From an uncultured Solirubrobacteraceae bacterium (lineage in GTDB: Bacteria; Actinomycetota; Thermoleophilia; Solirubrobacterales; Solirubrobacteraceae), in contig CATPAX010000223.1 of the NCBI GenBank assembly GCA_955652215.1, forward strand, positions 1 through 9,014: a stretch of 9,014 bases of DNA, given 5' to 3'. Both the position numbers and the translations under genes were made by a program. Under the pieces are notes generated by a model. The model searched no databases, was not told where the DNA came from, and saw only the letters and a list, made by a program, of their open reading frames with translations. Shown here piece after piece: positions 1 to 6,425 of the stretch (position 1 is its first letter; every line of letters starts with the position of its first letter).

Positions 1-776
1 ACATCGTGGTGGTGATCCCGACAGCGACGCTCGAGGACCACGGCTACCACCTTCCGATCGACACCGACGTTCGGCTGATCGAGACGATCTGCCGCGGCGC
101 CGTGAGCCGTTTCAACGCGGGCGAGCAGGCGAAGGCGATGCTGTTTCCAACTGCCGTGCATGGCTACACGCCGCATCACCTCGACTTCCCGGGCACGGTC
201 AGCCTGCGCTGGAACGTGTTCGTCGAATCGCTCCTGGATTGCGGGCGGAGTTTGTGCCGGCACGGCTTCGACCGCATCCTGATCATCAATGGCCACGGCT
301 CGAATGCGCCGCTGGTCGACATCGCCGCGCGACTGATCAACCTCGAGCACCGCGAAGCCGTGTGCATGGCCTCGACTCTGTACCTCACGACCCCGGAGTC
401 CACCGCGCTGATCGAGCGCGAGCGCGACAGCGGGCCCGGCGGGCTCTCTCACGCGTGTGAGCTCGAGACCTCGCTATATCTCGCGATCGCTCCGGAGCTC
501 GTGCAGATGGACAAGGCGAGACGTGAGATCCCCGAGTGGAATGAGAACGTGTGGAACGACTGGCCGGGCGGCGGTCCACTGTCCTACTGGCCGCACTGGA
601 GTGGGTTCTCGCACTCAGGCGTGATGGGGGATCCGACGGTTGCCACAGCAGAGAAAGGGCGGCTGTTCCTCGAGCGCGCGCAGGAGGAAGCGGCCGAGTT
701 CATAGCCGAGGTGTCTCGTAGAACCCGGGCGCCCGGCGAGGATCGTCACCAGGAGGGGCCACATGCCCGGCGGTGA
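1..776 (+). CDS. creatininase-family amidohydrolase, 5'-truncated by window edge
   Basis: Metal-dependent amidohydrolase of the creatininase superfamily, whose members cut cyclic or linear amide C-N bonds in the cytoplasm. The frame is open to the left edge (the codon before the GTG at 6 is ATC), so the start lies outside and roughly 20-30 residues are missing. Numbering from the GTG at 6, the family metal-site motif E-D-H-G-Y-H-L-P-I-D-T-D lies at 10-21, giving candidate ligands E10, H12 and D21. H97 lies in I-N-G-H-G-S-N (94-100), and H-A-C-E-L-E-T-S (149-156) matches the family's late E-T-S motif. True creatininase, as I recall it, has G-H-Y-E-N with a metal-binding Glu. Here that place is Ser99, so creatinine is not the obvious substrate. 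The gene overlaps the following ATPase gene by 14 bases and probably shares its transcript. Family is secure; substrate is unknown. Confidence 0.88.
   Translation, partial: IVVVIPTATLEDHGYHLPIDTDVRLIETICRGAVSRFNAGEQAKAMLFPTAVHGYTPHHLDFPGTVSLRWNVFVESLLDCGRSLCRHGFDRILIINGHGSNAPLVDIAARLINLEHREAVCMASTLYLTTPESTALIERERDSGPGGLSHACELETSLYLAIAPELVQMDKARREIPEWNENVWNDWPGGGPLSYWPHWSGFSHSGVMGDPTVATAEKGRLFLERAQEEAAEFIAEVSRRTRAPGEDRHQEGPHARR
751..758 (+). promoter_or_regulatory. ribosome binding site of the ABC ATPase gene
   Basis: AGGAGGGG, a strong Shine-Dalgarno sequence. Its AGGAGG core ends 6 bases before the ATG at 763. It lies inside the last codons of the amidohydrolase gene and supports the 763 start. 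Confidence 0.8.
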
Positions 777-1908
777 GGTGACGCTCGTCGGTCTGACCAA
801 GCGTTTCGACGACGTCGTCGCGGTCAACTCGGTGGATCTGAACATCGCTCCGGGGGAGTTCTTCTCGCTGCTCGGCCCCTCAGGGTGCGGTAAGACGACC
901 ACGCTGCGGATGATCGCCGGGTTCGAGGCTCCGAGCTCCGGCCAGATAATGCTCGACGGCAGTGATGTCGCCGGCGTTCCCGCGTTCAAGCGGAACGTCA
1001 ACACCGTGTTCCAGAGCTACGCGCTGTTTCCCCATCTCAAGGTGTTCGACAACGTCGCGTTCGGGCTGCGACGCGCTCGGGCAGGCAAGGGCGAGATCCG
1101 CCAGCGCGTGGCCGATGCCCTCGCGCAGGTCGAGTTGACCGGGCTCGAGCGTCGCAAGCCCGCGCAGCTGTCCGGCGGCCAGCAGCAGCGCGTGGCCCTC
1201 GCTCGGGTGCTGGTCCTGCGCCCCGCCGTGGTGCTGCTCGACGAGCCGCTCGGGGCCCTCGACGCCAAGATCCGCAGGACGCTTCAGATCGAGCTCAAGG
1301 CGCTGCAGGAGCAGGTCGGACTGACATTCATCTACGTCACGCACGACCAGGAGGAGGCGCTCACGATGAGCGACCGGCTGGCGGTTATGAACGCCGGGAA
1401 GGTGGAGCAGCTCGGCCCCCCGCGAGAGGTCTACGAGCAGCCGAAGACCACGTTCGTCGCCGACTTCCTGGGGATCTCGAACCTGATGAGTGGCCTCGCG
1501 GAAGGCAGCGACGGACAGCACTGCCGGGTACGGATCGCCGATCACGCCCTGCGGGCCGCACAGGGCGAAAGCGAGGTTCGCGGGGCGACGAAGGTGCTGA
1601 TCCGCCCCGAGCGAGTTCGGCTGGAGCCCCATGGATCCGCCAGCGAGAACCGGCTCCCCGGAATCGTCGAGCGAGTCGTCTATCGAGGCGCCTCGAATCA
1701 AGTCTTCATCCGGCTCGCGAACGGCGAGTCAGTTCAAGCAGTGGTGCAGAACACTGGCGAAGGGACCGACTACGTGAGCGGCGACCCAGTCCTCGCGCAT
1801 CTCCCACCTCAAGCGTTGCGGGTGCTCGTCGACACGGGGACCGCGCCGTTCGAGGACACGGGAGGCCAGCAAGCCGTGCAGGCGGCACCGACCGCGATCG
1901 GTACATAG
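763..1908 (+). CDS. PotA-like ABC transporter ATP-binding protein
   Basis: Cytoplasmic ATPase subunit that powers the importer encoded by the next three genes. All ABC motifs are present in the 381-residue product: Walker A G-P-S-G-C-G-K-T at 38-45, Q-loop Q84, signature L-S-G-G-Q at 136-140, Walker B V-V-L-L-D-E at 156-161, D-loop just after it and switch H194 in T-H-D-Q-E-E-A. The C-terminal part (about 298-356) is a TOBE_2-type domain with the R-P-E-R-V-R-L lead-in typical of PotA/MalK-class importers; length is normal for PotA. The last 20 or so residues are Ala/Gly/Gln-rich and probably a disordered tail. The ATG start has a textbook Shine-Dalgarno and overlaps the amidohydrolase gene. 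ATPase and polyamine/opine/spermidine-family identity are secure; the transported compound is not. Confidence 0.95.
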   Translation: MPGGEVTLVGLTKRFDDVVAVNSVDLNIAPGEFFSLLGPSGCGKTTTLRMIAGFEAPSSGQIMLDGSDVAGVPAFKRNVNTVFQSYALFPHLKVFDNVAFGLRRARAGKGEIRQRVADALAQVELTGLERRKPAQLSGGQQQRVALARVLVLRPAVVLLDEPLGALDAKIRRTLQIELKALQEQVGLTFIYVTHDQEEALTMSDRLAVMNAGKVEQLGPPREVYEQPKTTFVADFLGISNLMSGLAEGSDGQHCRVRIADHALRAAQGESEVRGATKVLIRPERVRLEPHGSASENRLPGIVERVVYRGASNQVFIRLANGESVQAVVQNTGEGTDYVSGDPVLAHLPPQALRVLVDTGTAPFEDTGGQQAVQAAPTAIGT

Positions 1909-1915
1909 TCCACAC

Positions 1916-1923
1916 AGGAGGAG
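1916..1923 (+). promoter_or_regulatory. ribosome binding site of the substrate-binding protein gene
   Basis: AGGAGGAG, close to a perfect match to the anti-Shine-Dalgarno. The AGGAGG core is 4 bases from the ATG at 1926. It is among the strongest sites in the window, which fits the need for many binding-protein copies per transporter. Confidence 0.8.
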
Positions 1924-1925
1924 CC

Positions 1926-3089
1926 ATGAGAGATATCAACCGCCGCGATTTTCTGTCCACCGGAGCTGCGCTCGGGGGCGCGGCGCTGCTCGGCGCCTGC
2001 GGCTCCAGCAGCAGCTCGGGCTCGGCCGCGAAGACGACGCCGCTCAGTCAGCGGCCGCCGATCGCCAAGGAGCCCGGCAAGCTGTCGATCCTCGAATGGG
2101 GCGGCTACGAGGCGGGCGGAACGGCCGCGCAGACCTCGGGCCTGACGGCCGGGACGGATTACACGAAGGAGTTCGGCAAACACTCGACCGTCTACACGTA
2201 CATCGTCAACGACGACCAGTCGTTGAACAAGGCCGCGACCGGGGGCCCGTTCGACATCATGCATCCCTGCAACGAGATGCTCCCGAGCTTCGTCTCGCAG
2301 GGACTGATCCAGCCGTGGGACACCAGCCTGCTCCCGAGCTTCAAGAACCTCAACCCGTTCCTGGTCAACAAGGGCCAGGTCAACGGCAAGCAGTACATGA
2401 TCCCGTGGGACTGGGGCTACGCCAGCCTGCTCTACCGCACCGACAAGATCGACCCGGCCGACGCGACGGGCTGGGAGCTCGCGTGGAACCCGAAATACAA
2501 GGGGCGGATCTCGCTGTGGAACGGAGCTGCCTCGAACATGGAGGTAGCCGCGCTGAAGCTCGGCTACCCCGGTCAGCACATGGACCACATGACCGCTGAT
2601 CAGATCGCCAAGGCCAAGACCACGCTGATCGCGCAGAAGCCGCTGAACAAGTTCTACTGGTCAAGCGAATATGGCCAGATGCAGCCGGCGTTCAAGGCGG
2701 GTGACATCTGGATCGCCTACACCTGGCAGGACGCGTACGTGGCGATGAAAGCCGCCGGGCTGAAGGTCGCTTATCTGAATCCGAGCCAGGGGAAGCTCAG
2801 CTGGTTCTGCGGATATGTGCTCGGAGCCCAGACGAAGAACTACTTCCACTCCCATAAGTACGTGGAGTCGTTCATCAACCACAAGGCGTGCGTGCAGATG
2901 ACCAACCTCTTCTACTACGGGACCGCCGATAAGACGATCACGGCGTCGGAGATCAAGGACCCGCACCTCGCCAAGCAGCTGAACGTCGGTAACCCGACAG
3001 CGATCGAGGCCTCGGATGTCCACCTGCAGTCCTACGAGCCGAGCCGCCCGCAGTACGAGCTGGCGTGGCAGGAGGTGCTCGCAAGCTAG
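1926..3089 (+). CDS. PotD-like substrate-binding lipoprotein of the ABC importer, Tat-exported
   Basis: Extracytoplasmic solute receptor of 387 residues. The N-terminus carries a twin-arginine signal (R6-R7-D-F-L) followed by a hydrophobic Ala/Gly/Leu stretch and lipobox L-G-A-C with the lipidated Cys at 25. A Ser/Gly linker then leads to the binding domain. Tat export suggests it folds before secretion. Hand alignment to E. coli PotD over L-S-I-L-E-W-G-G-Y (53-61), Q-Y-M-I-P-W-D-W-G (156-164), Y-K-G-R-I-S-L (191-197) and the W-F-C-G-Y region (293-297) is colinear. W58, W267 and W293 match the PotD tryptophans that surround the ligand. The positions of PotD D168, E171 and D257 read Gly200, Ser203 and Cys295. 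The ligand is therefore probably not a classical polyamine; a methylated amine or betaine is possible. It lies 17 bases after the ATPase gene. Confidence 0.92.
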   Translation: MRDINRRDFLSTGAALGGAALLGACGSSSSSGSAAKTTPLSQRPPIAKEPGKLSILEWGGYEAGGTAAQTSGLTAGTDYTKEFGKHSTVYTYIVNDDQSLNKAATGGPFDIMHPCNEMLPSFVSQGLIQPWDTSLLPSFKNLNPFLVNKGQVNGKQYMIPWDWGYASLLYRTDKIDPADATGWELAWNPKYKGRISLWNGAASNMEVAALKLGYPGQHMDHMTADQIAKAKTTLIAQKPLNKFYWSSEYGQMQPAFKAGDIWIAYTWQDAYVAMKAAGLKVAYLNPSQGKLSWFCGYVLGAQTKNYFHSHKYVESFINHKACVQMTNLFYYGTADKTITASEIKDPHLAKQLNVGNPTAIEASDVHLQSYEPSRPQYELAWQEVLAS

Positions 3090-3091
3090 CT

Positions 3092-3097
3092 GAGGTG
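3092..3097 (+). promoter_or_regulatory. ribosome binding site deciding a GTG start for permease 1
   Basis: GAGGTG pairs perfectly with the CACCTC core of 16S rRNA and is 5 bases before GTG 3103. The alternative ATGs at 3136 and 3142 in the same frame have only C/G-rich sequence at Shine-Dalgarno distance. This favours GTG 3103 despite the hairpin over it. Confidence 0.55.
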
Positions 3098-3099
3098 CA

Positions 3100-3127
3100 G
3101 CGGTGCGGAGCCGGAGCTCCGCACCGC
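3100..3127 (+). promoter_or_regulatory. strong intercistronic hairpin over the permease 1 start
   Basis: A perfect 12-bp inverted repeat (3100-3111 with 3116-3127) closed by a four-base CGGA loop, almost all G-C pairs. There is no T-run after it, so it is not a classical intrinsic terminator. It starts 11 bases after the binding-protein stop codon and contains the GTG start codon of permease 1, just after that gene's Shine-Dalgarno. A likely role is to block 3' decay of the upstream mRNA and throttle permease translation, giving excess binding protein over membrane subunits, as intercistronic hairpins do in other binding-protein-dependent operons. The structure is visible; the role is inferred. 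Confidence 0.6.
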
Positions 3128-4074
3128 CCGCCGCCATGCCCATGGCCGCAACGAGCGCGACCCCCTCAATCCCGCGAACGAGCCGCTGGCCGGCCTGGCT
3201 CAGCTCGCGCTCGTTCGCGCGCTTCATCACTGCAGCGACCCCGGCGCTGTATGTACTGCTGATCCTGATCGGCCCAGTCGTCCTGATCGCGCTCTACAGC
3301 TTTGGGCTGTTGACCAACATCGCCGGCACGCACACTGCGTTCTCGACGGCGGACTGGAAGGACTTCCTTACCGGTGCCGGCAACCCGTTTCGCAGCCGCT
3401 TCTTCACCTCGCTGGAAGTGACGCTGTTCGTGTCGGCGGTTGCGGTACTCGGTGCATATCCGCTGGCCTATTTCCTGGCCTTCGTAGCGCGGCGCCATCG
3501 GTACACGATCTTGCTGGTGGTGCTCGCGCCGTTCTTCACCAGTTACCTGTTGCGAGTGATCGCGTGGCAGGTGATCCTCTCCAACGACGGCGTCATCAAC
3601 TCACTGCTTTGGCAGTTGCATCTGCGAGCGCACGGCAACGCGATCAGCTGGCTGATCTACTCGAAGTTCTCGGTCGCGCTGGTGCTGTTCTACGCGTGGG
3701 TGCCGTTCGTCGCGCTGCCGATCTTCGTGGTACTCGACAACCTCGACCGTCGCCTGATCGACGCCGCCAACGATCTGGGAGCCGGTCGCCTCAGCACGTT
3801 CTTCCGGGTGACGCTGCCGCTCAGCATGACGGTCTTGATCTCTGTGTTCGTGTTCTTGATTATACCGACCACCGGAGAGTTCATCGCGCCGCTGCTGGTG
3901 GGCGGCCCGAGCAGCCAGCTGTTCGGCAACTCGATCCAAGCGTTCTTCGGCGACACGCCGGATTGGACCTACGGTTCGGTACTGGCGATCTCGCTGGTTC
4001 TCGTGGTGCTGGTGCTGCTCGCGGTGTTCGGACGCTTCATCGGTCGCGACCTGACCGAGAGCGCAACGGCATGA
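3103..4074 (+). CDS. PotB-like ABC transporter permease
   Basis: First inner-membrane permease of the importer, 323 residues from GTG 3103. About 45 Ser/Pro/Arg-rich residues precede six predicted membrane segments near 47-69, 103-128, 134-158, 188-212, 240-262 and 290-313. The cytoplasmic EAA loop that docks on the ATPase is D-A-A-N-D-L-G-A-G-R-L at 220-230, continuing to T-L-P-L-S at 237-241, a clear BPD_transp_1 signature. Segment spacing and the P-F-F-T-S-Y-L-L-R motif at 143-151 are typical of PotB. GTG 3103 is chosen for its GAGGTG site; ATG 3136 or 3142 would give 312 or 310 residues and still keep the whole membrane domain. The stop overlaps the next start as ATGA at 4071-4074. Family certain; start moderately sure. 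Confidence 0.92.
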   Translation: MRSRSSAPPAAMPMAATSATPSIPRTSRWPAWLSSRSFARFITAATPALYVLLILIGPVVLIALYSFGLLTNIAGTHTAFSTADWKDFLTGAGNPFRSRFFTSLEVTLFVSAVAVLGAYPLAYFLAFVARRHRYTILLVVLAPFFTSYLLRVIAWQVILSNDGVINSLLWQLHLRAHGNAISWLIYSKFSVALVLFYAWVPFVALPIFVVLDNLDRRLIDAANDLGAGRLSTFFRVTLPLSMTVLISVFVFLIIPTTGEFIAPLLVGGPSSQLFGNSIQAFFGDTPDWTYGSVLAISLVLVVLVLLAVFGRFIGRDLTESATA

Positions 4075-4904
4075 ACTCGATCGGACGTCTCGGCAAGGGG
4101 CTCCTGTCGAGCTATTTCGTGCTGCTCGTCATCTTCCTGTACGCACCGCTGGTGGTGCTCGTGGTGTTCGCGTTCAACAGCGGCACGATCCCGTCGCTGC
4201 CGATCAAGAGCTTCTCGACGAAGTGGTTCAGCGCCGCGTTCTCCGACACCACTCTGACCTCCGCGCTCGCGCGCAGTGCCCTGATTGCGGCCGTCAACGG
4301 GCTGGCGGCGACGCTGCTTGGCACGATGGCCGCGGTGAGCCTCGCGCGCAAGCGCCTGCCGCTGCGCGGAGTCCTCGTCACGCTGCTGCTGCTGCCGCTG
4401 GTCGTCCCGTACATCGTGCTTGCGGTCGGGCTCGTGGTGTTACTGCACTCGTTCGGGATCACCACGTCGCTGGCGGCCATCGTGGCCGGGCATGTCGTGC
4501 TCTCGCTTCCCTATAGCGCGCTGGTGATCCTTCCGCGCTTGCGGACTCTCGATGAGTCGATCGTCGAGGCGGCCGCTGACCTCGGCGCGTCAGATTTCAA
4601 GGCGTTCCTGCTGATCACCCTGCCGCTATTGACGCCTGCTCTGTTCTCCAGCTTCCTGATCGCGTTCACGATCAGCTTCGACGAGTTCGCGATTGCCTCG
4701 TTCCTGGCCCCGCCTGGGTCCCCGACCTACCCGGTGTTGCTCTACGCCAGCTCTCGCACCCCGGCGCTGCTGCCAGAGGTGATCGCGATCGGCTCAGTCG
4801 TGATCGCCCTGTCCATGCTGATCATCGTCGGCGCCGAGGTAGCGAGACGCTGGGCTGAGCGGCGGATCGAGGCGACCGTGCATCCCACCGTGCTGGCGGG
4901 ATGA
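4071..4904 (+). CDS. PotC-like ABC transporter permease
   Basis: Second permease, 277 residues, forming the transmembrane heterodimer with the PotB-like subunit. The N-terminal segment (about 13-35, Y-A-P-L-V-V-L-V-V-F-A-F-N) is characteristic of PotC proteins. Further membrane segments lie near 68-92, 100-127, 132-155, 186-210 and 236-256. The EAA loop is V-E-A-A-A-D-L-G-A-S at 165-174, running to T-L-P-L-L at 183-187. S-F-D-E-F at 202-206 matches the usual PotC motif after the loop. The start is the ATG in the ATGA overlap with permease 1. The frame stays open for about 500 bases upstream, but that part lies inside permease 1 and has no transporter sequence. No good Shine-Dalgarno is visible, so translation is probably coupled. 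The gene ends in another ATGA overlap. Confidence 0.93.
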   Translation: MNSIGRLGKGLLSSYFVLLVIFLYAPLVVLVVFAFNSGTIPSLPIKSFSTKWFSAAFSDTTLTSALARSALIAAVNGLAATLLGTMAAVSLARKRLPLRGVLVTLLLLPLVVPYIVLAVGLVVLLHSFGITTSLAAIVAGHVVLSLPYSALVILPRLRTLDESIVEAAADLGASDFKAFLLITLPLLTPALFSSFLIAFTISFDEFAIASFLAPPGSPTYPVLLYASSRTPALLPEVIAIGSVVIALSMLIIVGAEVARRWAERRIEATVHPTVLAG

Positions 4905-5443
4905 GTGGCCGGCTGGCGGCGGTTCTCCTCGCTGGTGGCGCACTTGTGGCCGGGTGCGGCGGATCGCAGGCGAGCGCCCCGCCGACGCTGCCGCCCAGCG
5001 CGGTCCCGTACCTTCCAAGTTCGCTGAAGTCCCTCAGCGCGGGAAGCCTGGCCCGCGAGATGCAGGCTCCGGCGCTGACAGGCGAGCTGGGCACGTGGGG
5101 CTTCGAGGCCGCCTCCGATCGGTATTTCCAGGGGGAGTCACGGCGCCTGCAGGTGGTCGACTCGCGCACGCTTCGCTTCGGCCGGGTGGGCGGGGCTGTG
5201 GCCTATGTCGGGTTCGTGCGCTCCCACGTAGCGGCGATCGTGGGTTCCTTTCCGGTGCTGAGGCCGCTCGTGTCTGGGGGACGGAGCGGGTTCGTTGCGG
5301 TCGCTCAGGAGTGCCAGTGCCATCTCGCCAACCCGGCGTTTCTGGCGGTGCTGGCACGCGGGCGGGTCGTGACGTGGCTCGAGATCAACGGACCCGGCGC
5401 GGATAAGCGCCAGTTGGTCCGTCTGCTTGCCGGCGCGCCTTAG
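4901..5443 (+). CDS. uncharacterised small lipoprotein at the end of the transporter operon
   Basis: A 180-residue predicted lipoprotein I cannot assign to a named family. The signal peptide is short: M-S-G-R, a hydrophobic Leu/Ala/Val/Gly core and lipobox L-V-A-G-C with Cys19. A Ser/Ala/Pro-rich linker to about 37 leads to a compact domain. Visible blocks are G-T-W-G-F-E-A-A-S-D-R-Y-F-Q-G (64-78), L-Q-V-V-D-S-R-T-L-R-F (83-93), G-G-A-V-A-Y-V-G-F-V-R (97-107) and V-T-W-L-E-I-N-G-P (157-165). It carries a C-Q-C pair (138, 140) followed by H141. Its ATG shares an ATGA overlap with the PotC-like gene, so it is almost certainly translated with the importer and may be an accessory surface component. 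A real protein is likely from its coupled start, lipobox and in-frame length; function unknown. Confidence 0.8.
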   Translation: MSGRLAAVLLAGGALVAGCGGSQASAPPTLPPSAVPYLPSSLKSLSAGSLAREMQAPALTGELGTWGFEAASDRYFQGESRRLQVVDSRTLRFGRVGGAVAYVGFVRSHVAAIVGSFPVLRPLVSGGRSGFVAVAQECQCHLANPAFLAVLARGRVVTWLEINGPGADKRQLVRLLAGAP

Positions 5444-6384
5444 ACGACGGGGCGGGCGACGACATGTCGTGGCTCGCGACCCTCGAGAACGGCGGCCACC
5501 GCCTCGCCCGCCAGCCGGTAGGGCGCGTGCTCTGAGTCCGGCGAAAACCACGCCGAGTGGGGGGTGACGATCGTCCGCGGCCAGCGCAGCGCGGGCTCGT
5601 CGTCGCCGGGCGGTTCGCACGGCAGGACGTCGAGTCCGCAGCCGCCGAGGTGTCCGCTGATCAGGGCCGCGCCGAGCGCCTCATGGTCGACCAGTGCCGC
5701 GCGCGAGCAGTTGACCAGGTAGGACCCTGGGCGCATAATCGCGAGCTCGCGTTCCCCAATCATTTCGCGACTCTCTGGAGTCAGAAGAGCATGAAGCGTG
5801 ATCACGTCCGCCGCGGCCATGACCTCGTCGAGGGCCGCCATCTCGACTCCGAGGATGTCCGTGTCGCTGATGAATGGGTCGTGCGCGAGAACTCTCATCT
5901 CGAGCGCGCGGGCGCGGCGCGCGACCTCCCGTCCGATCCGCCCCAGCCCGAGAACTCCGAGCACCGAGCCGGCGATCCGGCGCGGAGGGGAGGGTGTCTG
6001 ATCCCAGCCGCCCGCGCGTACCGAACGATCGAGCATCGTGATCCCCCGAAGCAGACCGAGAGCGAGGGCGATCGCGTGATCGGCGACCTCGTGATCGCAG
6101 TAGCCCGCGCAATGCGTCCCCCACACCCCTGCGGCGGCAAGCGCCTCGAGATCCAGGTGGTCATAGCCGGTGGAGGTGGTCGCGACGATACGCAGATCCG
6201 GAAGCGCCTCGCACTCCAGAGAGCCCACCGGAACCTCGGGTGGGACGAGCAAGGCAACGATGCTTGCGCCACTCGGGGCCGCATCGGCGCGCTCCACGCG
6301 GACGTCCGAGAATTCGCCGAGTGCCTGCGCCACGGGCTCGACGCCACCGGCGGGGTCGAGCAGGATCACCCGACGAGTGCTCAT
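5440..6384 (-). CDS. D-isomer-specific 2-hydroxyacid dehydrogenase (CtBP/GyaR-like)
   Basis: Cytoplasmic NAD-dependent oxidoreductase of 314 residues that interconverts a 2-oxo acid and a D-2-hydroxy acid. The nucleotide-binding motif is G-L-G-R-I-G at 146-151. D169 at the end of the next strand (L-A-H-D-P) argues for NAD over NADP. The catalytic triad is intact: R228 in N-C-S-R-A-A-L-V-D, E257 in C-E-P-P-G-D-D and H276 in T-P-H-S-A-W-F. The C-A-G-Y-C-D-H-E-V-A-D-H stretch (92-103) resembles the CtBP-like branch. It is last in the minus-strand operon, after the aminotransferase gene, and lies just past a 29-bp duplicated junction; no strong Shine-Dalgarno precedes the ATG, so coupling is likely. 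Its TAA stop overlaps the TAG of the convergent lipoprotein gene. It could reduce the keto acid made by the aminotransferase; the substrate is not shown. Confidence 0.92.
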   Translation of the reverse strand: MSTRRVILLDPAGGVEPVAQALGEFSDVRVERADAAPSGASIVALLVPPEVPVGSLECEALPDLRIVATTSTGYDHLDLEALAAAGVWGTHCAGYCDHEVADHAIALALGLLRGITMLDRSVRAGGWDQTPSPPRRIAGSVLGVLGLGRIGREVARRARALEMRVLAHDPFISDTDILGVEMAALDEVMAAADVITLHALLTPESREMIGERELAIMRPGSYLVNCSRAALVDHEALGAALISGHLGGCGLDVLPCEPPGDDEPALRWPRTIVTPHSAWFSPDSEHAPYRLAGEAVAAVLEGREPRHVVARPVV

Positions 6385-6425
6385 CGTGCCAGCGCCACCC
6401 GCCGAGAGTTCATCGTGCCAGCGCC
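6368..6425 (-). repeat. imperfect 29-bp tandem duplication across a gene junction
   Basis: Two adjacent 29-base units, 6368-6396 and 6397-6425, match at 26 of 29 positions, including an exact 16-base block (6381-6396 and 6410-6425). Read on the minus strand, each unit holds the same ATGA. In the outer copy the TGA ends the aminotransferase gene; in the inner copy the ATG starts the dehydrogenase gene. The simplest history is one ATGA overlap between the two genes, later duplicated and since diverged by three substitutions. 29 is not a multiple of three, so the copies lie in different frames relative to each gene. Confidence 0.85.
6381..6413 (-). other. 10-codon mini-ORF linking the aminotransferase and dehydrogenase genes
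   Basis: Created by the tandem duplication, it reads M-N-S-R-R-V-A-L-A-R then TGA. Its ATG overlaps the aminotransferase TGA (ATGA at 6410-6413), and its own TGA overlaps the dehydrogenase ATG (ATGA at 6381-6384). Its first half copies the dehydrogenase N-terminus (M-S-T-R-R-V) and its last residues copy the aminotransferase C-terminus (A-L-A-R). If read, it would pass reinitiating ribosomes from one gene to the next; the peptide itself need have no function. Translation is inferred only from its position. Confidence 0.35.

Noticed and set aside
880..2588. Long minus-strand frames (about 880-1701 and 1809-2588) opposite the ATPase and binding-protein genes.
   Set aside because: Leu/Arg/Val-rich low-complexity translations without domain motifs; the plus strand holds clear ABC motifs and strong ribosome sites.
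3564..4070. An upstream extension of the PotC-like frame.
   Set aside because: It is a shadow of permease 1. The ATG at 4071 overlaps the permease 1 stop and starts a normal PotC N-terminus.
5432..5439. GGCGCGCC palindrome just before the convergent stops.
   Set aside because: Too short and wholly within coding sequence; such octamers are expected at this GC level.
5459..5470. A perfect 12-base palindrome (ACGACATGTCGT) near the convergent stops, possible operator or terminator.
   Set aside because: It is inside the dehydrogenase coding end, has no loop or T-run, and lies far from any promoter, so chance in coding sequence is the simpler reading.
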